Source of the DNA: Pisolithus tinctorius
Lineage: Eukaryota; Basidiomycota; Agaricomycetes; Boletales; Pisolithaceae
Assembly (NCBI GenBank): GCA_024663395.1
Contig: JANFAH010000043.1
Span: forward strand, 1 to 64,000
Direction of reading: 5' to 3'
DNA length: 64,000 bases
The position numbers and the translations under genes were made by a program. Below the pieces are notes generated by a model that was not told where the DNA came from, ran no database searches, and saw only the letters and a program-made list of their open reading frames with translations. Each line of letters begins with the position of its first letter. Position 1 is the stretch's first letter. This document shows positions 1 through 11,239 of the stretch, piece after piece.

Positions 1-933
1 TCAGGTTCCGAGTCAGCGCTGGTCTGCACACTCGAGCTGGCTGATGCACTGGCCGCAGTGGCCGCTTTTCCGGTACCTTTCTCCTTCTTTTTCCCTTTTC
101 CCTTGTTCTGGAACCACTTGGGCGCTTGCCCAGCTTTTCCACCACCCTCTTCCCAGCATTGGTCTTTCGTATGACCTTTCTTTCTGCAGTTTTCACAAGT
201 GGACTTCTTTCCGTCCTTTGCTGAGTAAGCCACATCTTTGGAATTTCCGGAGTTTCCAGAGTTGCCTCTCTTCATCCGTGTTTGGCGCCTATCATATTCA
301 TCAGAAATTACTTTGATTATGAAGTCTGGAGATAGGTCCTTTTGCATGACTAAGGCCAAAGATGTCATAGCTGCGAGGTTGGAGTCGTAAGAAGCGGGAA
401 GTGAACTGAGGATGATGGCTGCAAAGTTGTCGTCTGTGATTGACTGTCCAAGTGCGGCAAGTTGTTCGCGCAGTGCACGCATCTTGTCGAAGTGAGTGCA
501 GACATCGCCTTTTTCCAAACAGTGGGATTCTTGGAGTTTTCTCCGAAGGTCAATTGTGACAACACGAGAGCAGTTTTTGGAAAAGATTGGTGAGGACACC
601 CCACACACTCTTTGCAGTCTCTTCCTTCAGGACTCAAAGGAATAGAGATTCCGGGAGTGACACAGCGATCACTTGCTTGACGTATCCGTCATCCTTAGCC
701 CATTGCTGCAGTTTTTCTGGGTATTTGCTGACAAGTTTTTGCTCCATGGCTGTGGGCTTCCAGGAGGCATCTTTCCCTGCTGAAGGGTCCTCTGGTTTCA
801 CATCCAAGCCGGTCAGGTGTCCAATCAGCCCTTTCGAGCTGACAGCCCATTCAACCTGAGCCTTGTAGTATAGCCAGTTGCTTCCATCCACATTTAGGGT
901 TGGGACTTGTAAGGAATGATCGTCTTTTGCCAT
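1..933 (-). pseudogene. Ty1/copia gag (capsid) region, 5' part of a polyprotein, broken
   Basis: Read on the minus strand this is the start of a Ty1/copia Gag-Pol polyprotein; the rest lies off the window. The first ~98 residues begin MAKDDHSLQVPTLNVDGSNW, a typical copia gag start with the W-x-Y tryptophan motif. A gag core (UBN2-like) follows, and a CCHC zinc knuckle (CENCRKKGHTKDQC) is encoded at about 170-212, followed by a lysine-rich linker. The zinc knuckle binds RNA in Gag proteins. The frame is broken by an in-frame TGA at 634-636 and a one-base frameshift near 560-580, so it is a decayed copy. The start ATG at 931-933 lies about 50 bases after the proposed primer-binding site, as expected for copia elements. 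Confidence 0.85.
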
Positions 934-983
934 AGTGGGTATTGTTGCTGCGTATTAACTCTTTCGAAATTAGAGTGCGAGAG

Positions 984-997
984 CGGGGCTCATAACC
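984..997 (-). other. Copia primer-binding site matching half of initiator tRNA-Met
   Basis: On the minus strand the bases just upstream of gag read GGTTATGAGCCC. This is the exact complement of the anticodon arm of eukaryotic initiator tRNA (GGGCUCAUAACC). Drosophila copia is known to be primed by a 5' half of this tRNA cut within the anticodon stem-loop, and its site begins with the same GGTTATG. The assignment is inferred from sequence match and position. Confidence 0.6.
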
Positions 998-1150
998 TAA
1001 CGAAGGTATGAGTTTCTCAGTGTACGAAGTAGTCACTATATTAGTACCTAACGAAGGTATGAGTTTCTACACTACATCAGTACCAAGAAACAAGCAGGAA
1101 TCTAGCTATACTCACCTCAGTGTATGAAGTAGTCACTGAGGTGGAAAAGA
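998..1150 (-). repeat. Copia LTR remnant with short direct repeats and a hairpin
   Basis: This stretch follows the primer-binding site on the side where the 5' LTR should lie. It contains a 22-bp motif twice (about 996-1017 and 1047-1068). A perfect hairpin lies at 1113-1143 (10-bp arms CACCTCAGTG / CACTGAGGTG, 11-base loop). A diverged single copy of the hairpin's loop region is at 1018-1037. I could not fix the outer LTR end, and no second LTR is in the window. Confidence 0.45.
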
Positions 1151-1164
1151 ACGGTGCAGAAAAT

Positions 1165-1760
1165 TTATAGTACCGTAATTAGTAAGCACATCGACATCGG
1201 AATTAATTCCAAGGGTCGGGGAACAAATTCCGAGCCCTCTGGGTGAAACTCCGAGATGCTACCGTAACTCCGGATTGCATTCTCGACATGGAGTTGGCCA
1301 CTGCAGTGTGCATCAAGGACGAGAGTAATGGAGGGTAACTGTCGTGGCGGGCTGGGCCAGACTAAATATCCACACGTGCGTAGCATGATGCTCACTTCCA
1401 GCACAGCAAGTTATTCACTTGAGCTTTTCTTGCGGTCCGGCAGCATCCCAACAAGCGCCAACCCCGCTAAATGTGACCTCCAACGGCGTAATGTATGGGA
1501 ATTCGATATGTAGATCTGTATTTCCGGTCGCTATCGAGGACGTTCCCCCCAGACCTCCATCAATTGATACCACTCAGAAGGGCAGCCCGATACCCAGGTC
1601 GTCGTCGCGAAGCATGGTCATTACTCCTTCCAGTAGCCTCCGTGAAGCCTCCTTCGTGTTAACCACGCTGAGGAGCTTGCTGTTTCCAGTGATTTGCAGC
1701 ATACACAGCCCGCCGCGATCATCTCGTCAGTCCGCGTTACCCGTTAATTCCGTTCTCAGG
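1165..1760 (-). pseudogene. Unrecognised decayed protein-coding gene
   Basis: One minus-strand frame from about 1760 to 1450 reads like coding sequence (for example LLSVVNTKEASRRLLEGV, then FPYITPLEVTF) but carries TGA stops near 1718, 1575 and 1411. An open segment at 1165-1404 (ISEFHPEGSEFVPRPLELI) could be its last exon, since a GT...TTTAG intron-like stretch separates them, though the phases do not join cleanly. I do not recognise a family. Gene status rests on reading continuity and amino-acid texture only. Confidence 0.3.
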
Positions 1761-2084
1761 TAGGGTCCTCCATGAACTAGCAGTCTCCACAGCAACTTGT
1801 AGCCCTTTTTGTAGAGATAATAACCGAACCCAGATACGAACCCGACTTCTTAGATAGTTGAAGGAAATTTTTTTATGTAAAACCTGCTTCCGAACACGAC
1901 ATCCTGACTCCAAAACAGGTTTTGGGCCTACTCCGGTCTCCGTGCACCGCGCCGATAAGTCATGGAGGTCCATCAGCAACATTTGGCTGGAGAGTGCCTA
2001 CAGCGGCGCTATTTGACCATAGCTCCGGCTCAGATCAATGGCAAAGTTGATATGAGATCTGGAGGGCAATAAATTGTGCTTCTC
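1761..2084. other. Intergenic, nothing recognised
   Basis: Short random open frames only. The stretch ends where block A begins. Confidence 0.5.
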
Positions 2085-2136
2085 ATAGAAAGCACTAGGA
2101 ATTCACTCGCCAACACCAACGTGATAGGACCTCCTA

Positions 2137-3130
2137 ATGCTCGCACGACATCATGGACTATATCAACTGAACTTTCTCTCAATAACACCAGTCCTCTTCG
2201 TTGCGACTCACTTTGCCTGCTACGACACTCCCGATCCTTGGACTTGCTACATGGTGATGCACATGTCATACCTTCTGCAGCTGTGGGGGTCCCGAACGTA
2301 CAGCGTTCAGGATTTCCTGCGTGTCGCGAGGAATACCAAAACGGCCAAGGGTCGCTGCATGTGATCTTTATCATATTCCTTCTTGGTCATCATGCTATCA
2401 TGAATTTCTTCTTGCCCGCGTTGACATAGGGGTAAGTGCATGCATTGAACTTATTCATCTACAATTATGCTGAGACGCCATAGTTGATGGAGAGAAACTC
2501 ATGCTCATCATCGAGCGGGCCCCAGAAAATGGTATACGGGTGGTGTTTTCGACGGTGGAGTTGCAAAAGATACGATCACCGTTGTGCGAGCCCTGTACGT
2601 CGTGCGCTCCGGCCCAGGTATATTGTAATGATGGCTAATGCTTTCAATCTCTCCGTCTAGGGGGACCACGAGTATTGGCAGCGGGCTGGTCAAATTCCCG
2701 TATGCAGGGGAACCCTTCAATGGCGCGACCATTCACCCCACCTCTTGGACATTGTTTCGATTTCCGGCACCGCATCCGCAGCGTTCAAATACTACAACTG
2801 TTACGTTCGCCAATGTTATTGGTACGCTAGGGTCATTCTGGCTTCGATGGCGAAGGTATTCCATCTTGCTCTAAGGAGGGAACTACTTCGTTCTCGAAGA
2901 GGAGATTTGCGATATTTGGAAGCCACAAGCTGTCGCAGGTACAACTCCTTGTGGACCTTCATGCTATCTACGGTCAGGTGCATGTGCTTCTCTACCTCCT
3001 GCGCGCCCTCCGATTATCGTCACACCTGATTCTCCAGGCCATCAGCTTGACTATAGCTGGATGCCTTGAGACATCTTTGGCACAGATATCTGGCTTCAGC
3101 CCGCTGCTGGCGTCGTCAATGGCTGCTGTG
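2137..3130 (+). pseudogene. Uncharacterised QCYW-motif protein, broken copy (block A)
   Basis: Homologous to the intact copy at 8197-9131: the same first-exon motif (YSVQDFLRVARNTKTAKG), second-exon region (VDGEKLMLIIERAP) and third-exon block (VRQCYWYARVILASMAKVF). Compared with that copy it has several one-base gaps (for example around 2340, 2530 and 2865), which break the frame. Its function is unknown. Confidence 0.65.
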
Positions 3131-3599
3131 ATCGAACGCTAGGACGTGAGCCCAACACGCTGGTGGATGGACCTGATGGCGTAACGGTGGGATGAATGTC
3201 CTAAAAGCAAAAATTGGCCATGTCAAAGGTCGAATAGCCTTCTCAGGTCTTGTTTTAGCCCTCCTCGTACACTTTTGGGAGTGAATCTTTGCCCACAAGT
3301 ATATAACTTGCGTAGTGACTCTGACTTCTGTACAGTGTATTCTGGATAACCACAGCAGTTCGTACTGTTTTTGAATGAAGCGCATTGAAGTAGGGCCTAA
3401 TGGGTAAACGGAAAAGGTCGGAAAGGCTTGAGAGCGACGTTTCTTTGGATCAGGTGTTGGACTTCTCCCTGAGCACGGTCTATGGATACCCCCAACGTTT
3501 ACTTTCCGAGCCCCAGAGCTTCACTGGACAACATTTCACTGACTGTTAGGTCAGCGCCGCTGGATGTTCAAGCACCAGTAAGTCATTTCTTCTATCGAT

Positions 3600-5544
3600 C
3601 ACGTCAATCAATGTTGTTTCGGACCAACGAGTACACAGCTATTAGAAATTACAGACATGCAATGGAGAGCAGCTAGGGCAGGAGCTACGTAATAACAAGT
3701 GTTGCAACCTCGCATTCCACGATACTTCCTGTATCTATCGAGTGGGGCAACAATAAGACAATACGACACGATCCGCTCATGCTTGTTATGCGGCAACTTC
3801 GTCAGCGGAAGCGTATGGAATAGTTGCCGCAGCTGTGCAAGCCACTCGCTGGAAGTAGCGGGTATCGCCTCAGCATTCGAAGTACAAATGGAGGTGATCT
3901 ACTTTGCAACTTCGGATGCCGGTCGCACCAGAATGTACGGGCCTTTCTCTAGAAGATCTTACAGCACGATCCTGAGCACTTTCAGGCGTGCAGCCTGGAG
4001 TTCGTACACGTGGCTTTGCGCACTGAGATGGTCTCCAGGCTTTCGCAGGACAGTTGTGACGTGGTGGGTGATACACAGTAGAGTGAGTCTGCAGCTGGCA
4101 AATTGTGGGAGGCTAGACCAGCGAGTGCCTTACACTTTGAGTGCAGCCCACTGGGTCCACAGTTTCCGGATACTTGGTATAAAAGACGATGGTGGGGGGA
4201 TAGTCGACTCGCCGAGTAAGGGTTCTAGAGAGATCATCTAATACGGGTGATACTATCAGGAAAACAACTATGAGACCATGAGGCCCGGCCGGCCCAATTC
4301 AGAACAGAAATATCCATCTCTGCCACTGAGAATCCAAGGGCATTTTCTTTCGATTCACCATACAAGACGGGTTGGTGGAGGCGGAAAATCCCAAAACAGG
4401 GAGTATGCCATATCTTCTGGAAGGGTAGTGCAGTGTGTGGATGCTCATTGGAGCCTCGATCGTGGCTCGCTCATCCCTGGATGGAAATCAGTGAGAGGTA
4501 GCGCAGATATACCCGTCGCCTGTTCCAGCTCAAGAAGCACGACCCGAACTTTCTTGTGATTCGGTGATGGGTGGTGGAGAGTCTAGTCTGGGGTGTAAAA
4601 CAGCACGGTACAAGGAGCCAACAGTTCCTGGAGAGTATAACCCCCTTCAAACCATACACTATTCGGGAGCTCACCAGGCCCCACCCGAAATGCTGGAAAG
4701 GTATACAGCTATCAGTGCCGACCGACAATTCCATGAGAATATTGATCCAATTGCCTGCTGTGATTCGGAACTGCTATTCTTGTCAATGCAACACGTGTCG
4801 CTCCAAGCATCAGTAACCGTGTTATTGAGCAGTACGACAGAATGCTTGGAGCTTGATAAGACCATCCTTTACGGACAAGTCATAGATGATGTGACCTTTA
4901 ATGTCGTTCAGTGACAGCTCTTCCTTCCCCCACCGGTGGGGCAACATGACAAATCGGAGGTAGTCTGAAAGCGCTTCGTGGATGTTCTTGAGCACTATGG
5001 TACTGTCCCAGCCAGTGATGGTCGCGAGTAGCTCTTGGTATACAACACTGCACTCGAATTGCAGTATTTGTGCAGCTCTCTCACCAGAACTCTGGTTTGA
5101 GTGTCGAGCAGTCGGGAAGGAACTGCTGCAATGGCCTCGAGAACAAGATTCAGACTGCCTGCATGACCTGAGATTGGATATCCAAAGCTGCTCATTTGAT
5201 CGTAGCAGCCTCTACCAATTCTGCCATTGTGCCGAGCTTCGCTGTTCCGTGCTGAAGATAAGAGGAGAGATTGTCTGGAAGCAAAGTGTAATAGTCTCCT
5301 CTAGGTCTGGTATCGTGTTCCGTCTCGTAAACCTGTCATGATGACAAGCCGAGACGATGTACAGAGACATAAACCGGTCTGGGTGTCTTTGAACCCTCGA
5401 CTCCAAGCCTGCTGCCCAACCAAAACTGATGGCAGCATCCGGATCACCAACTGCATCAGTTTTGTGGAACTGGCACAGAGACAGACAACGGACGAGTGCA
5501 GGGATGATGGCTGACATATTAGGGACGAAGTGCCATGCGCACAT
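3600..5544 (-). pseudogene. HET-domain (heterokaryon incompatibility, HET-E-like) gene, broken
   Basis: HET domains act in fungal non-self recognition and trigger cell death when incompatible strains fuse. On the minus strand the family blocks appear in order: LRFVMLPHRWGKEELSLND (about 4960), WSDTCCIDKNSSSE (about 4800), a region equivalent to WFxxGYTLQELLAPxTVLFY (about 4650-4590), VVLLELEQATGIS (about 4540), and near the C-terminus LPHNKHERIVSY (about 3790). The blocks lie in different frames, with TAA and TGA stops between WGKEE and CCIDK, so the gene is dead. It lies head to head with BUD32. Block B keeps only its two ends. Confidence 0.85.
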
Positions 5545-5659
5545 TGTGCACAGTACCCGATCCGAGTCGGCGTGCTGGAGCCCGTGTCACGTGCGGCGGA
5601 CATCGACGCCGCGGCAGCCAGGCCGGAAGCTGTCTGACTTTACACACGTCTCTAAAGTG

Positions 5660-6753
5660 ATGCAGTCAAGTTCCTTGAGCTCCCCATCGCCGACACAGCG
5701 CTTACTTGGCTCTGTGCAGCTGATACACCAGGGCACAGAAGCTGTAAGTTGGCTCTGCGTCTTCCAAGCGTATTCTTACTCATCGTCACATGATTTCATA
5801 ATAGAAGTCTACAAGGTGTATCTCAGGGATTCGAGTGGCGACAGAAAGCGAAGCACGCCGATCATGACACTTGCTCGATGGCAGAGGACATGGCTCCAGT
5901 GTTACTCAAGTATCAATCCAATAAGCGCTATTGACATCCATCCCTCGATGCGCCACTCACTCGACAACGAGTAGCTGGAGAAGCCCATGCATCGATGTGA
6001 TGCCTACAGTACGTCCCTTCTGCGTCTATCAACTTTATTTTAGTCCGAGCACGTAGTTCCTCGCAGATCCGGTGTGAACATGCCGGGAATCAGAATGGTG
6101 GGTGTGTTGGGCCTGGAGTGGTCGACGGGAAATCAGTGCGAGTCTTACTTCCGGGAGGGTCAGAGGTTATGGTGGCCCAGGATTCCGATGCAACTGATGG
6201 CGTTGGCCCTGATCGTTGCGAAGATGCTGCGCTTGCAGAATTCGGTGTCGAGCGAGGTAAGGGTTTCTATAGGAAAAGCATTGAGTTCACTCGAATCATT
6301 CCATTGTAGACGATCTGTTGAATATGATCAGCATCGAAATAGCAAAGATGCACATCGTGAACATCATTCATGGCGACCTGACAACTTTGAATATGATACT
6401 CTGCGGGGGGACAAGGACCTGGTCTGTTACGCCACAGTGACATTGTTCAAGTTCACTTACTTGCGTACCAGGTGCTGATCGACTTTGGGCTCGCTTACCA
6501 TTCTTCGCTGGTGGAGGACAAAGCGGTAGACCTCTATGTCCTCGAACGTGCTTTCGCATCAACGCATCCAGACGCAGAGCCGCTCTTCAACTCAGTTCTC
6601 GCTTCATACGAGAAACACCTCGGAAAGCACTGGTCCGTAATCAAGAAACAGTTGGATGACGGCGAGTAATACTCCCTATAGTGCCACCTTTGTTTCTCTG
6701 ACTGACAACCCCTAGTTCGCCTCAGAGGTAGAAAATGCAGTACGGTATGTTAA
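5660..6753 (+). pseudogene. BUD32/TP53RK-like KEOPS kinase, pseudogene copy
   Basis: Same exon order as the intact copy at 10039-11151, including introns and the final VRLRGRK exon. It is disabled in several ways: one base is lost at the second-exon start and another soon after. A TGA at 5932-5934 replaces the CGA codon seen at 10315-10317. The third exon has a 12-base deletion plus a further one-base loss. A frameshift precedes the DFG exon, and the GT donor of the last intron has become GC. The kinase motifs HGDLTT and [11 protein letters not shown] are still readable. Confidence 0.9.
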
Positions 6754-6851
6754 TTCTGCGTCATAAAGGAAACCTATAATCTATTAGGACCTCGGTGTTT
6801 TGTTTTGTCTTCCCATCTGCCTTCGCACCGGCAGTATTTTCAAATACTTTT

Positions 6852-6935
6852 AGCATAGGGGTAGTGGCATGCGCCATCGATAGAGTGGGTTGCAATGACT
6901 GGGGTATCGATGGCGCATGTCACTACCCCTATGCT
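6852..6935. repeat. 31-bp-arm palindrome with 22-base loop
   Basis: The arms 6852-6882 and 6905-6935 are reverse complements with a single mismatch. The loop is 6883-6904. The right arm overlaps the start of the block C gene (ATGGCGCATGTC). The left arm plus loop matches, in the same plus-strand orientation, the corresponding stretch of block D at about 16463-16513. It therefore marks an inverted-duplication junction. Confidence 0.85.
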
Positions 6936-8130
6936 CCTACCCAAGTTCGAGAGCCCGAGACAGTACAGTGCTCAAGATTTCCTATGCATCGCAAGAACTC
7001 AACCGGTGGCAATGGTGGGTGCATGCGATCTGTATTATATTCCTTCCCGGCCTTCCTGTTATCATGAAGTTTTTCTGGCCCACATTCATGCTGGTCGTAG
7101 GTACATTGACTACTTGAACGTAGGGTAGACTTCGATGGGACCGCTCTCCACCCCGACTCTCTGATATTGCTTTCTTTGCAAGCGCCGCATCCACCACTTT
7201 TAGACTCTACAAACTCTACATTCGGAAATGTTACTGGTATGCCAGGATCACCCTAGCGGCAATGGCGAGAGCATTCCCATCTTGCTCCCGGGAAGGGACT
7301 ACTTCATTTTCGGGAAGGTGGCTCTCAATGTTTGGGAACTACAAGCCATCACAAGTCCAACATCTCATGGATCTTCACACTAACTACTGTCATGATTTAC
7401 ACCCACCTGTCAGCCACCTACCTCCTCCTATAATCCCCACTTTGGAGGTCAGACGAGATGCTTCTGCCTTCGTTACACTAGACATTCTCTATGGCTCCCC
7501 GTGTTTATAGCCAACGTCCAGAGGCCTCTGCCGCATTCAGCGGTGCCCGCACTAGCGGTTGTCATTGTAAACCGACATGATGACCAGTTGGCCGGAGGAA
7601 TACTCGGATCCAGCAGGTATATGGCGTCCTATTAGGTGGATGACGACTGCCACGATGCGAAGGAATTGGACTTCCAAGAGACGAAGCTAGATGATGCTAG
7701 CGGATGTGCTTTGATCGTCTGCTGTATATGTGATTCGAATTTTGTGTCCCCAATTTGCCTATACCATCACTACGACATGCTAGCACAGTACCCGGCGGTT
7801 ACTTTTTTTATTCCCATGGCACGTACTATCTCTATTCCTTCGTACAAAATCGCTCGAATACTACATGACTAGTACGTTCTGGTGTCATCACGATGACATT
7901 GTGGACCACGCCTTCGTATATCGGATATCGGATCGTGGTCATCGGAAGCGTGTAGACTCGACGCTCCGCCCAGGTTCCAGCTTGCTCAAATCATATAGAT
8001 AACCCATCACAGCAGAATTCGATGGCTTTCCTCACGCCTTGCATGAGGGTTTTCCTTGTCGTGTTCGACTCCGCAGACATCGCGTCCAGTCTATTTCTTC
8101 AAGGTCATTTCCCTCGACGTTTTTTACTGT
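6870..8130 (+). repeat. Block C, inverted partner of block D
   Basis: This block matches the reverse complement of about 15005-16560, both through the gene copy and through a long downstream stretch (about 7620-8130 against 15010-15500). Its right end abuts block B directly at about 8130-8137. Confidence 0.8.
6910..7510 (+). pseudogene. Uncharacterised QCYW-motif protein, copy C (missing middle exon)
   Basis: The first exon starts ATGGCGCATGTC and reads YSAQDFLCIARTQPVAMVGA, then CDLYYIPSRPSCYHEVFLAH. The last exon reads YIRKCYWYARITLAAMARAF and runs open to 7510. The second exon of the family (VDGEKL...IERAP in the block B copy) is absent: the sequence goes from a GTAGGT-like donor straight into last-exon sequence. 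Substitutions relative to copy B fall mostly at third codon positions in this frame, which supports a real protein family. Confidence 0.6.
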
Positions 8131-8196
8131 GATTTGTGCTTCGCATAGAAAACACTAGGAATTCACTCGCCAACATCAATGTGATAGGACCTCCTG

Positions 8197-9131
8197 ATGC
8201 TCGCACGACATCATGGGCTATATCAACTGAACTTGTCTCTCAATAACACCAGTCCTCTTCGTTGCGACTCACTCTGCCTGCTACGGCACTCCCGATCCCT
8301 TGGACTTGCTGCTATGGTGATGCACATGTCATGCCTTCTGGACAGCTGTGGGGGTCCTCGAACGTACAGCGTTCAAGATTTCCTGTGCGTCGCGAGGAAT
8401 ATCAAAACGGCAGCGAGGGTCGCTGCATGTGATCTTTATCATATTCCTTCTTGGTCATCCTGCTATCATGAATTTCTTCTTGCCCGCGTTGACATAGGTG
8501 GTAAGTGCATGCATTGAACTTATTCATCTACAATTGTGCTGGACGCCATAGTTGATGGAGAGAAACTCATGCTCATCATCGAGCGGGCCCCAAAGAATAA
8601 TGGTATACGGGTGGTGTTTTCGAACGGTGGAGTTGCACAAGATACGATCACAGTTGTGCGAGCGCTGTATATTGCAAATGATGGCTAATGCTTTCCATCT
8701 CTCCGTCTAGGGAGGACCACGAGTATTGGCAGCAGGCTGGTCAAATTCCCGTATGCAGGGGGACACTTCGATGGCGCGACCATTCACCCCACCTCTTGGA
8801 CATTGTTTCGATTTCCGGCACCGCATCCGCAGCGTTCAAATACTACAACTGTCACGTTCGCCAATGTTATTGGCACGCTAGGGTCATTCTGGCTTCGATG
8901 GCGAAGGTATTCCCATCTTGCTCTAAGGAGGGAACTACTTCGTTCTCGAAGAGGAGATTTGCGATATTTGGAAGCCACAAGCTGTCCCAGGTACAACTCC
9001 TTGTGGACCTTCATGCTAATTACCGTCAGGACGCATGCGCCTCTCTACCTCCTGCGCGCCCTCCGATTATCGTCACACCTGATTCTCACCAGGCCATCAG
9101 CTTGGCTTGGCTACATCTTTGGCGCAGATAA
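8197..9131 (+). CDS. Uncharacterised agaricomycete protein with QCYW motif, intact
   Basis: A three-exon model keeps one frame: 8197-8500, 8552-8666 and 8711-9131, with GT-AG introns of 51 and 44 nt, giving 279 residues. Exon 1 holds YSVQDFLCVARNIKTAARVA and LYHIPSWSSCYHEFLLARV. Exon 2 holds DGEKLMLIIERAPKNNGIRV. Exon 3 holds EDHEYWQQAGQIP and VRQCYWHARVILASMAKVF, the best conserved block among four copies. I know of similar unnamed basidiomycete proteins with a QCYW(F/Y)A block but no function. The start at 8197 is the first ATG of the open exon; a downstream start is possible. No membrane segment or signal peptide stands out. Confidence 0.65.
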
Positions 9132-9599
9132 TCTGGCTTCAGCCCGCTGCTGGCGTCGTCAATGGCTGCTGTGACCGAACGCTAGGACGTGAGCCCAACA
9201 CCGCTGGCGGATGGACCTGAAGGCCGTAACGGTGGGATGAATATCCTAAAAGCAAAAATTGGCGATGTCAAAGGTCGAATGGTCTTCTCAGGTCTTGTTT
9301 TAGCCTCCTCGTACACGGTTTTTGTGAATCTTTGCCCACAAGTATATCACTTGCGTAGTGACTCTGACTTCTGTACAGTGTATTCTGGATAACCACGGCA
9401 GTTTGTACTGTTTTCGAATGAAGCGCATTGAAGTAGGGCCTAATGGGTAAAACGGACAAGGTCGGAAAGACTTGGGAGCGACGTCATTTCTGTGGATCAG
9501 GTGTTGGACTTCTCCCTGACACGGCCTATGGATACCCCCGACATTTACTTTCTCGAGCCCTCAGAGCTTCACTGGACAACATTTCACTGACTGTTAGGT

Positions 9600-9915
9600 C
9601 AGGTGCCGCTCGGATGTTCAAGCACCAGCAAGTCATTTCTCCTTTCGATCACGTCAATCAACGGTATTTAGGACCAGTGGGTACACAGCTATGAGTTAGA
9701 AATTATAGACAATGCAATAAGGAGCAGCTAGGTGACAGAATCTACGCAATAACAAGTGATGTGACCTCGCTTTCCACGATACTTCCTGTATCTATCAGGC
9801 GAGCAAAGATAAGACAATACGACCCGATCCGCTTATACTCGTCATGCGGAAACTTCGTCAACAGAAGCGCATGGAATAGTTGCCGCAGCTATGCAAGCTT
9901 GTACGAAGTGCCATG
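9600..9915 (-). pseudogene. HET gene remnant (ends only, block B)
   Basis: The C-terminal region of the HET gene of block A is found here in diverged form (minus strand, about 9840-9650). It is joined at about 9897 to the sequence that precedes the HET start in block A. The central HET domain is missing, so this is a deletion relic. It lies just upstream of the intact BUD32. Confidence 0.65.
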
Positions 9916-10038
9916 CGGTCCGAGCCATGCGCGTGAGATAAACTGGAGCCCTTGTCACGTGCGGCGTAAGACATCGAAGCGGCCGCAGCCGGGCCGGAAG
10001 TTAGCTGTCTGTCTGACTTTACACACGTCTCTAAAGCG

Positions 10039-11151
<1,113 letters not shown>

Positions 11152-11239
11152 TTCTGGGTCATAAAGGAAACCTGTAGTCTATTAGGACCCCGGTATTTCG
11201 TTTTGTCTTCCTATCTGCGTTCTCACCAGCAGTATTTTC

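Larger units (their letters stand above)
2085..6845. repeat. Segmental duplication block A
   Basis: This block aligns by eye with 8137-11240 (block B) along its whole length: uncharacterised gene, HET 3' end, then BUD32. The main difference is an extra ~1.7 kb in A (about 3841-5524) that holds the body of a HET gene. The joins in B (about 9897) sit inside HET sequence, so B most likely lost this part. Genes in A are all broken. Confidence 0.85.

Noticed and set aside
8803..9174. Alternative plus frame of 123 codons (PAPHPQRSNTTTVTF) in the block B gene
   Set aside because: Third-position substitution patterns among the copies support the other frame (QCYWHARVILASMAKVF), which also splices in phase.
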